The notes under the pieces are model-generated. The model was given only the letters and a program-made list of their open reading frames with translations, had not been told where the DNA came from and made no database searches. Below are positions 55,806-63,095 of a stretch of 64,000 nucleotides of DNA, piece by piece. The translations under genes and the position numbers were made by a program. The stretch's first letter is position 1. The number at the start of each line of letters is the position of its first letter. Source of the stretch: an uncultured Aquimarina sp. (GTDB lineage: Bacteria > Bacteroidota > Bacteroidia > Flavobacteriales > Flavobacteriaceae); NCBI GenBank assembly GCA_947498705.1, contig CANMLW010000001.1, positions 930,001-994,000 on the forward strand, in the 5' to 3' direction.

Positions 55806-56648
55806 TTAGGTCCTAGTGTGCATAATCAATAAAGGCACACGCGTACCATAACTTATTTTAGAAGTGTTTGATCCTTTGAAAAAACGTTTGAAAAACGTTT
55901 CTTTTTTAACAAACATTGCGGTCATATCTATATCCATAATTTGTACAAAACTATTGATGGCCAAAGCGGCAGGTACGTTGGTTATCGAATGAAACGTATG
56001 ATCCTGGTTTTTAAAGAAAATCCTCATACTTTTTTTATCCTCAAATTCTGAAATAGTTATACTATCATCATTTTTAATTCTAAGTATTTTTAAAGATGAT
56101 TGATGTTTGTCTATCATTTTTGATAAAAGTTGATGATCATCTTCTACAAAGTGATCATTATGATCTATTGCGTATAATATTGTTTTTGGCGTGGTAAATT
56201 TGAATCCTTGTGGTATAATTATAACAGGGCAATCAATTTTTCTAATTACATTAATCGTGTTACTTCCAAACAATGCTTCTTCTGCACCTGTTATACCATT
56301 AGTTCCCATAATAATCATATCTATATTCTTGGATCTAATAACTTGCTTAAAAGCATCGACCAATACATCATAGTCGATAAGTGTATGAAACGTATAATCC
56401 TCTGTAACATACCGTACTTTGAGTTCTTCTACTATTTGTTGAAGTTTCTTTTTTGTAACCTCAACAACAGATTCGTGAATTGTTGTATTTGAAGAAGCGG
56501 TCATAAGATCATCTGTGATATAATGAGAAGCCTTTTGGACATGTAATATGTAAAAGTGACAAACTTCATTTTTAAAAAACTGCATGGCATAATTGATAGC
56601 GTTAAAAGCATTATCAGAGAAATCGGTAGGTAATAAGATTTTTTTCAT
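55806..56648 (-). CDS. Tandem universal stress protein
   Basis: A 280-aa double Usp on the minus strand, starting KKILLPTDFSDNAFNAINYA, with first-module motif IIMGTNGITGAEEALFGSNT. The second module is degenerate. It has its own FNR-type box and is followed by cls, a link between the stress response and membrane lipid change. Confidence 0.9.
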   Translation of the reverse strand: MKKILLPTDFSDNAFNAINYAMQFFKNEVCHFYILHVQKASHYITDDLMTASSNTTIHESVVEVTKKKLQQIVEELKVRYVTEDYTFHTLIDYDVLVDAFKQVIRSKNIDMIIMGTNGITGAEEALFGSNTINVIRKIDCPVIIIPQGFKFTTPKTILYAIDHNDHFVEDDHQLLSKMIDKHQSSLKILRIKNDDSITISEFEDKKSMRIFFKNQDHTFHSITNVPAALAINSFVQIMDIDMTAMFVKKETFFKRFFKGSNTSKISYGTRVPLLIMHTRT

Positions 56649-56668
56649 GGTAGTTTCATTTAATCTTT

Positions 56669-56711
56669 TAAAATTAAAGGTCCGATGACTAACATACTAT
56701 GACATTTATCA
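56669..56711 (-). promoter_or_regulatory. FNR-type box and -7 element of the usp-cls operon
   Basis: Box TGACATTTATCA at 56700-56711, 23 bp gap, and TAATTTTA on the minus strand at 56669-56676 (7 of 8). Predicted leader is 16 bases. Confidence 0.72.
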
Positions 56712-57027
56712 AGTCACTAAAGTTTTTGAAGCAATACTTTAATAAACTTGGGGTTTAACACAACCAATTGCTTATCTACAAATTAATTTTAAGGGAAATT
56801 TTAGGTCTTTTTTGGTTTTAAGGCTTTGTATTTTATTACATTCTAGAAAGTAAATTAATGTATTTTTTTACTCTAAACACATCCAAATAGTACTGCATTT
56901 TTATACCAAAATAAATAGCCTCTGGGGAATTTTTCTTTACTAAATGACCAAAATTATTTAAAAAAAATAACAAAACCCTCTGATAATTCGCAAGTTACCA
57001 AAACACTTATCGTTCACATAATTTAAC
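56712..57027. other. AT-rich intergenic stretch, nothing recognised
   Basis: About 316 bp without a supported frame or clear structure, separating the stress island from the peptide/TonB/ABC cluster. Confidence 0.35.
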
Positions 57028-57079
57028 TTTTTTTTACAAATGCAACATTATTGCATTTGTAAAAAAAAGCATATAATTG
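57028..57079 (+). promoter_or_regulatory. Operator-like palindrome overlapping the promoter of the 34-aa peptide operon
   Basis: Perfect 18-bp arms (57028-57045 and 57051-57068) around a 5-base loop, with the core ATGCAACATTATTGCAT. The right arm supplies a TTG at 57052 that is 20 bp from TATAATTG at 57072-57079, a near match to the -7 element. A repressor bound to the palindrome would cover the -33 region. Further TTGCA copies occur at 57077-57093. The core looks like a metalloregulator (Fur/Zur-type) site, but no consensus was checked. Confidence 0.6.
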
Positions 57080-57161
57080 CACCTCTGTTGCAATAGTAAG
57101 GCTAAAGCTGACCGCCTAAAAAAATGTTGGCATATGTTTAATCTTTTTAATTTTTTTCATC

Positions 57162-57266
57162 ATGAAAAAAGAAATCTTAATTGCTCAAATCATTGAAGAA
57201 AGAGTAACAAAATCATCTCTTGGAACTCACTGCAGCAACTGTGGACATTGTTCATCAACGCTGTAA
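57162..57266 (+). CDS. 34-aa peptide with Cys/His-rich tail (candidate precursor peptide)
   Basis: The frame starts MKKEILIAQIIEERVTKSS, a helix-forming leader-like part, and ends LGTHCSNCGHCSSTL with three cysteines and two histidines in eight residues. This two-part build is typical of ribosomally made modified-peptide precursors, and the tail could also bind metal directly. It is the first gene behind an operator-like promoter, and is followed by a hairpin and then genes for unknown proteins, a TonB receptor and an ABC exporter. No known precursor family was recognised. Confidence 0.65.
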   Translation: MKKEILIAQIIEERVTKSSLGTHCSNCGHCSSTL

Positions 57267-57278
57267 CATTGCTTTTGT

Positions 57279-57308
57279 TTGGTGGCATGATAAACCTCAT
57301 GCCACCAA
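57279..57308 (+). terminator. Hairpin between the peptide gene and the downstream operon
   Basis: Perfect 12-bp arms (57279-57290 and 57297-57308) with a 6-base loop but no following T run. It probably weakens read-through or protects the short peptide message, raising peptide over downstream proteins. Confidence 0.65.
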
Positions 57309-57328
57309 GCCATAAAATATTTTAGATC

Positions 57329-57805
57329 ATGCAGTTAGATAAAAAACAACTTACCCAACTACTACAGTTTAAAGATGAAAACATAATTTCTCGATTTTCT
57401 GACATGTACCAAATGGAAGAGGAAGAAATCAATGATATATTACAAGAAACATTAAAGTTTCTCTATATCAGTCAAATTCCTGGGGTATTTATTCCTGATG
57501 AACTTTTAGTATTAGATGAAATGTGGCATAATCTAATATTGTTTACTCCATTATACCATCAACTAAGTGAACAATATTTAAATGCTGATTATTTTCATCA
57601 TATTCCTGCCTCTAAGAAAGAAAAAGAGGTCAGAACTCTTAAGATGCAAAATGATCCCAAAACTGCAAAAGAGGAGTATGCAAAAAAACTAGAGTTTTTA
57701 TTAACGGTCATCTACGAGCATCTAGGAGAAGAAACGGTTATCAAATGGTTTAGAGATTATCCAAAAAAATACAGCAAAGAGCGGTTGAAACTAATACGTA
57801 AGTAA
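57329..57805 (+). CDS. Protein of the WHxxI type (glycine-rich-domain-protein-like), unknown
   Basis: A 158-aa soluble, mostly helical protein. The central stretch PDELLVLDEMWHNLILFTPL, followed by YHQLSEQYLNADYFHHIP, resembles the D-x-x-WHxxI-x-x-T-x-x-Y ... HHxP signature of the GRDP-like domain (PF07173 type). The Trp-His and the His pair could bind a metal. Its stop codon overlaps the next start by 1 bp (TAATG), so the two are coupled. A role in peptide modification is a guess from position. Confidence 0.6.
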   Translation: MQLDKKQLTQLLQFKDENIISRFSDMYQMEEEEINDILQETLKFLYISQIPGVFIPDELLVLDEMWHNLILFTPLYHQLSEQYLNADYFHHIPASKKEKEVRTLKMQNDPKTAKEEYAKKLEFLLTVIYEHLGEETVIKWFRDYPKKYSKERLKLIRK

Positions 57806-58722
57806 TGAGTATTTTCCCAAAAAGAACTATTCCAAAAAGTACGGTAACTATACATTGGAACTTTAATATAGCCCACCTCAATGAGGTACATATCTTTCCT
57901 TGGGTGCGAATTGGAGTAAAAGACCCTAATGGAAAAATAACCATGTTATTTGAAAACAATGTATTGGGGCTTCCTAACAGTAACCAAAAAGTCGATGTAA
58001 ATGGGAAACCTGTTTTACAGTTTTTAAATAAAAACATTCCGCTTTTGGTCATCGCAGAATACTTACAAGGACAAGCTAGTAAAGAAAAGTTAGTCGAAAT
58101 ACTTCAAAACATACAATCAGGAAGACACTATTATTTTACATACCATGTCCCAGAAGATGCACCTATAGGAAAATACACCTTGGTATCAGAAATACATAGT
58201 AATGGAAATGTTCGACTCTCTAAAACCCGGAATGATGATTTCTTTTTTGTAGAAAAAATAAGTCTTAAAAAATGTGATCATGCCACCCAGAAAGCGATTG
58301 TTTATAATCACTCTGAAGAAAAAACACCCGTAAAAATTGTAAGTTATTATAAAGACGACCAAAACAAAACCCAAATCAAAATTCGAGTATTTGAAATGCT
58401 TCCTCAAGCAAATACAGAAATTGCCTTATTGTCTGCAAATGATTATCTACTATACAATGAAGAGCGAGAGGCGATTCCGTTGACTACCGTTTCTAACAAT
58501 TATATCATCAGAAATCAAGAAATACTTCAGTTGATTAAAACCAACGGGCAATCATTTCTTATAAAGAAAGACAATGATGAGGCTTATGAATTAAAAGATG
58601 AGACTAAGAATCTCTGGAACAAAGCAGATGGGTTACTTCCTTTTGACACACTCAATCCAGAAGAAACTGAACAGTTTAAGGAATTACACAAAGAAGGAGT
58701 ATTAAAAAAAATAAAAATATAG
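57805..58722 (+). CDS. Cytoplasmic beta-rich protein, unknown
   Basis: The 305-aa protein has no signal peptide or membrane segment. The first part reads STVTIHWNFNIAHLNEVHIF and PWVRIGVKDPNGKITMLFEN, a strand-rich Ig-like pattern; the middle contains YYFTYHVPEDAPIGKYTLVS; the last third repeats shorter strands (NDDEAYELKDETKNLWNKAD). No family is recognised. It is translationally coupled to the WHxxI gene and lies 12 bp before the TonB receptor. Confidence 0.7.
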   Translation: MSIFPKRTIPKSTVTIHWNFNIAHLNEVHIFPWVRIGVKDPNGKITMLFENNVLGLPNSNQKVDVNGKPVLQFLNKNIPLLVIAEYLQGQASKEKLVEILQNIQSGRHYYFTYHVPEDAPIGKYTLVSEIHSNGNVRLSKTRNDDFFFVEKISLKKCDHATQKAIVYNHSEEKTPVKIVSYYKDDQNKTQIKIRVFEMLPQANTEIALLSANDYLLYNEEREAIPLTTVSNNYIIRNQEILQLIKTNGQSFLIKKDNDEAYELKDETKNLWNKADGLLPFDTLNPEETEQFKELHKEGVLKKIKI

Positions 58723-58734
58723 CATACATTGATT

Positions 58735-61104
58735 ATGGGTATTACCAAAGAGCATATTATTTTATTATTGCTATTTCCTTTGACAGGATTTTGTCAACAA
58801 GGGAAAATTTTTGGTAGTGTAACAGACTCTTCTAATACACCGCTAGCCGGAGCCCATATATACAATAAAAACACATCACAGAGCACCATTAGTGATAATG
58901 AAGGAATGTTTGAGTTAAAAAATCTACCACTACAACCTCAAAAGTTACAGATAAGTTATACTGGATTTTCTTCAAAAAAAGTAACTGTTTTGCTATCTAT
59001 TGAGATTCAGACCAATAAAATAAGGATTTCGTTGACAGAAAGTACAGAAATGCTAAAGGAGGTAATTCTTAACAGTAATTCTGAAGCTATGAGAATTAAA
59101 GAATCACCTCAAATGGTTTCTCTTATTAAAGCCAGTGATTTTCAGCATCGATCCATTGCCACAAAAGATCTATTAGGAGTCGCCTCTGGAGTTCAAATAA
59201 GAGAAAGTGGTGGTATAGGAAATACTACAGAAATTTCTATACAAGGACTTACCGGGAAACAAGTTAAATTATTCTTAGATGGGATTCCATTAGAATTTCT
59301 GTTTCCCATTCAAGAATTTGGAATAGGCCCCTCTCTAGCAATGTTACCTCTTCAAACCATCAAACAAATTGAGGTTTATAAAGGTACTGTTCCCGTACAC
59401 CTGGGATCGGATGCTCTGGGAGGAAGCATCCATATTATTTCTAAGTCAGAACAATTTGACTTTATAGAAGGAACCCAGGGGTTTAGCTCTTTTAATACAT
59501 GGCAAACTACAGTAAACGGAAGAAAATTATTAAAAAACAATTGGTCCATTGGAGTAAACGGATTTTATACCGATACAGATAACAATTATGCCATAAGTGA
59601 TGTGCAGGTTATTAATGAAAGTGGTAATCCAGAGAACATAAATACACATAAGTTTCATGATGCTTTCAATAGTTATTCGGTTCAGGCAAGTATAGACACC
59701 AATGATAAAAAATGGACAGACCATTCTAGTTTAAAGTTTGTTTCCGCAGGGTTTGACGACGAAATTCAACATAATTTTGAAATGAGACAACCTTATGGAG
59801 AAGCAACAAATAGTGCCTCCTCATTTAGTGCAATTTTAGATTATCGTAAAAAAGAACTCTTCAAAAACTTAAACCTAGAAACACAATGGTCTTATAACTT
59901 TTTAACTTCCAAATTTAAGGACACTTCATTAAATATATACGATTGGACAGGTAATATCATAGGACAACGAATTTCGGGTGGAGAGATTACCACTTCAGGA
60001 AATGACCTAACGTATAAAGCAAATACCTATAGTGGTCGGCTTTTACTTGAGTACGCCCCTAAAGAAAACACACAAGTATATCTTAATTCAACTTCTTCCT
60101 TCTTTTATAGAACAGGAGAAGATCCAATAGCTACCAGTTTCTATCAACAAGATTTCTTTCAAACCCCAACCGAAGTTCTTAAGCATGTTATGGGTTTAGG
60201 ATTCTCGCAAAAAGCATTAGATTCAAAACTACATATAAATAGTTCTATTAAGTGGTATTATTACGAAGCCAACGGCCCTAATATAGGGAATATTGACACT
60301 GGATTTCTAGAAACCAAGGATGCTGCATTAGGAGCGGGTCAAAGCTTTTCTTATAAACTATCAAACTCTTGGTTGTTAAAAGCATCTTATGAATATGCTA
60401 CTCGACTACCAGACCGAACAGAAAGCTTGGGAGATTTTAGGTTCGGAATAACATCCAACCTAAACCTAAATCCAGAAAGAAGTCACAACTCTAATCTGGA
60501 GATTAATTTCATTAAAAAAAAATGGAATTTTAGTATAAATGGTTTTTTTCGATCTGTTTCGAATATTATCATTTTACAACCAGTTCCTCCTCCTGTTTTG
60601 CCTAGTTATGAAAATTTACTTAAAGCCAGAATTTTAGGAAGCGAAGGGAGTTTCTCATATACTCCTTTTCCTGCTTTTACAATAAGAAGTAGTCTGACAT
60701 ATCAACAAAGTACAGATCGGTCTGAAAAAGATAAGGCAGGAGTTTCTAGCAATCGATATTTTGGAGAACAACTTCCTAATCGTCCTACTCTCTTTGGCAA
60801 TGGAGAAATAAATTCTAAGCATAAAAATATATTACATAAAGAAGACTCTCTAAGCTTTTGGTGGCGTACCAACTATGTCAAGACATTTTTTAGGTACTGG
60901 GAAATCGACGGTCGAGAAGAGGATAAATTAAAAATTCCAACACAATGGCTTCACCAGATAGGGATGTCGTATACAGATCAAAGTAAACATTATACATTCA
61001 GTCTGGAAACACATAATCTTTTTGACACAGAAGCCTACGATAATTTTGGAGTACAAAAACCCGGAAGATCATTACATCTTAAAATCAGAACTTATTTCAA
61101 TTAA
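58735..61104 (+). CDS. TonB-dependent outer-membrane receptor
   Basis: The 789-aa protein starts with a signal peptide (LLLLFPLTGFCQQ), then a carboxypeptidase-D-like regulatory module (GKIFGSVTDSSNTPLAGAHIY), the plug domain (SGVQIRESGGIGNTTEISIQG, IEVYKGTVPVHLGSDALGG) and a 22-strand barrel ending in SLHLKIRTYF. The CarboxypepD_reg module in place of a long TonB box extension is common in Bacteroidota. The ligand may be the peptide product, a metal complex or a siderophore. A TTG at 58729 also opens the frame; the ATG at 58735 is preferred. Confidence 0.93.
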   Translation: MGITKEHIILLLLFPLTGFCQQGKIFGSVTDSSNTPLAGAHIYNKNTSQSTISDNEGMFELKNLPLQPQKLQISYTGFSSKKVTVLLSIEIQTNKIRISLTESTEMLKEVILNSNSEAMRIKESPQMVSLIKASDFQHRSIATKDLLGVASGVQIRESGGIGNTTEISIQGLTGKQVKLFLDGIPLEFLFPIQEFGIGPSLAMLPLQTIKQIEVYKGTVPVHLGSDALGGSIHIISKSEQFDFIEGTQGFSSFNTWQTTVNGRKLLKNNWSIGVNGFYTDTDNNYAISDVQVINESGNPENINTHKFHDAFNSYSVQASIDTNDKKWTDHSSLKFVSAGFDDEIQHNFEMRQPYGEATNSASSFSAILDYRKKELFKNLNLETQWSYNFLTSKFKDTSLNIYDWTGNIIGQRISGGEITTSGNDLTYKANTYSGRLLLEYAPKENTQVYLNSTSSFFYRTGEDPIATSFYQQDFFQTPTEVLKHVMGLGFSQKALDSKLHINSSIKWYYYEANGPNIGNIDTGFLETKDAALGAGQSFSYKLSNSWLLKASYEYATRLPDRTESLGDFRFGITSNLNLNPERSHNSNLEINFIKKKWNFSINGFFRSVSNIIILQPVPPPVLPSYENLLKARILGSEGSFSYTPFPAFTIRSSLTYQQSTDRSEKDKAGVSSNRYFGEQLPNRPTLFGNGEINSKHKNILHKEDSLSFWWRTNYVKTFFRYWEIDGREEDKLKIPTQWLHQIGMSYTDQSKHYTFSLETHNLFDTEAYDNFGVQKPGRSLHLKIRTYFN

Positions 61105-61132
61105 AAACTTTCACACAATTAAAACCATAGTC

Positions 61133-62344
61133 ATGTTAAAAGTAATTAAAAACCCCCGTACACTAATCATCTTATTTGCAGTTATCGTCACTGCTCATTT
61201 AACTTCTTGTAATAATGATGATGATACTAACCCTGTTACTAATACAACCACTCCTATAGATGATCCTGTTGCAGAAATCAACTACGGACTTGCAATGGTA
61301 TCTGGATCCGGAAATACTGTTTCTACCTATGTGCAAGGATTAAAAGATCTTGGCGCCACCGAAATAAATAATTCGAACGGAACGGAAATTGGTCAATTTG
61401 CTGCTATTTACACAGAAGGAAGCTCTTTATTTACCGCTGGATTTGGAGCACCTGCTACCATGCAAAAATTTGTTTTCAATGACGAAGGCGTTACTACTTT
61501 AGATCAATCTATTGTAGTTCCCGGTGCCAATTCTTTCTCTACTGTCGAAATTGTTAGTCCTACACAAGGGTACGCTACTGTAGGAGGTGGATTGGCCCGA
61601 GTTGTTATTTTTAATCCTACCACCATGAAAATCACTGGAGAAATAGATATCTCTGATGCTGGAGAAGGATTGTTTTACTCTGATATTCTGGTAAGAGATA
61701 ATCATATGTTTATTGCACTTAATGATTTTGGTGGTGCAGCACAAGCAAGCTTAGCCGTGATCAACCTGTCTGAAAATAAATTAGACAAAATTATAACCGA
61801 TGAACGTACATCAACCCTTTTCAACACGCTGACATCAGAAATATTGACTTTGGCAGATAATGGAGATATTTATGTACAAGCAACAGGTTTATATACAGAT
61901 AAGCCAGGAGGAATCCTTCGTATAAAAAAGGATCAAACCGATTTTGATACCGAGTACTTTTTTGATCTTGCCGCGACAGTTGGCAAAACTTGCTTCGGGC
62001 TTTATCATTTTGGTGATGGTCAAAGCTTTACTCTTACCTCTGATGATGATGCAAACTTTTTTGGTACCGATGGTGCAAATCCGGTTTTTTCATATCACAA
62101 ACTTAACTTGAGTACCAAAGAAAGTCTTGGTGTTTTATCAGAAAGTTTACCCAAAACATTTGCCGCTTCTAGAACTGCATTTATGATGCAAATAAGTGAT
62201 ACAGAAATACTATTTCCGATCGCAGGAACAGACTTAGACGCTATCTATAGCTATAACCCAGCTACTGGAGAGACATCACAAAAATCAAAAAGCTCCAGTG
62301 GCTATATTACAGGCATTGTAGCATTAACAAAACAAAACGACTAA
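61133..62344 (+). CDS. DUF4374-like lipoprotein
   Basis: The 403-aa protein has a lipoprotein signal ending in AHLTSC, an Asp/Thr-rich linker, and then propeller-like strand repeats (SPTQGYATVGGGLARVVIFNP, LADNGDIYVQATGLY, TETGETSQK-like turns), resembling the DUF4374 proteins that sit beside siderophore-type TonB receptors. It probably holds ligand at the outer or inner face of the outer membrane. Its stop overlaps the ABC ATPase start (TAATG), so the two are coupled. The upstream in-frame part from 61022 lies inside the receptor gene. Confidence 0.8.
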   Translation: MLKVIKNPRTLIILFAVIVTAHLTSCNNDDDTNPVTNTTTPIDDPVAEINYGLAMVSGSGNTVSTYVQGLKDLGATEINNSNGTEIGQFAAIYTEGSSLFTAGFGAPATMQKFVFNDEGVTTLDQSIVVPGANSFSTVEIVSPTQGYATVGGGLARVVIFNPTTMKITGEIDISDAGEGLFYSDILVRDNHMFIALNDFGGAAQASLAVINLSENKLDKIITDERTSTLFNTLTSEILTLADNGDIYVQATGLYTDKPGGILRIKKDQTDFDTEYFFDLAATVGKTCFGLYHFGDGQSFTLTSDDDANFFGTDGANPVFSYHKLNLSTKESLGVLSESLPKTFAASRTAFMMQISDTEILFPIAGTDLDAIYSYNPATGETSQKSKSSSGYITGIVALTKQND

Positions 62345-63045
62345 TGTTACAAGCAATTGATTTAACCAAAAAATATGGGGATTTTACAGCTGTAAAATCC
62401 CTGAACCTTTCTATTAACCCCGGACAAATATTTTGTCTTTTAGGAGCTAACGGAGCAGGAAAATCGACAACCATTAATCTCTTCTTGAACTTTATTGGTG
62501 CAACTAAGGGAAAAGCATTAGTTGGTAATATGGATGTAAAATCTAACCCACAAAAAACGAAAGGACTGATCTCTTACATTCCAGAAAATTTAATGCTCTA
62601 TAAAAGTCTAACTGGATTAGAAAACCTTAGTTTCTTTTGCGGCTTGTCAAGAAGCCCATTGAACAAAGATGAATTGGAACATATCTTACTTAAATCTGGT
62701 TTACAACCTGATTTTATAAATAAACGAGTTCATAGTTATTCTAAAGGAATGCGGCAAAAAGTAGGGATCGCATTGGCAAGAGCACGTAATTCAAAAATTC
62801 TTTTATTAGATGAGCCCACCTCTGGTCTGGACCCTAAGGCCAGTAATGAGTTTTCTGAACTGTTATTAGAGATGAAAGAAAAAGGAGTAACCATACTTAT
62901 GGCAACCCACGATCTGTTTAGGGCAAAAGATACAGGTACTCATATTGGAATTATGAAAGAAGGACAATTATTAGAAAAGTTTGATACCGGATCTGTAAGT
63001 TTTATGGATCTAGAAAGCCTTTATTTAAAACATATGAAAAACTAA
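62344..63045 (+). CDS. ABC transporter ATP-binding protein
   Basis: The 233-aa ATPase has Walker A GANGAGKST, the signature motif YSKGMRQKVGIALA, Walker B ILLLDEPTSGLDP and the switch His in MATHD. It is of the CcmA/NosF type that pairs with ABC-2 permeases. Its start overlaps the lipoprotein stop by 1 bp. The permease follows 50 bp later. Confidence 0.95.
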   Translation: MLQAIDLTKKYGDFTAVKSLNLSINPGQIFCLLGANGAGKSTTINLFLNFIGATKGKALVGNMDVKSNPQKTKGLISYIPENLMLYKSLTGLENLSFFCGLSRSPLNKDELEHILLKSGLQPDFINKRVHSYSKGMRQKVGIALARARNSKILLLDEPTSGLDPKASNEFSELLLEMKEKGVTILMATHDLFRAKDTGTHIGIMKEGQLLEKFDTGSVSFMDLESLYLKHMKN

Positions 63046-63095
63046 CTTTTATCGATTGTATTCACTCCTAAAAGTCATTATCAACTTTTTTTAAA

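Noticed and set aside
57028..57068. The palindrome as a simple terminator of an upstream gene
   Set aside because: The nearest upstream gene starts at 56648 and runs the other way; nothing on the plus strand within 2 kb needs ending here.
57279..57308. Hairpin as a riboswitch
   Set aside because: It is a simple 12-bp stem with a 6-base loop and no conserved aptamer-like flanks.
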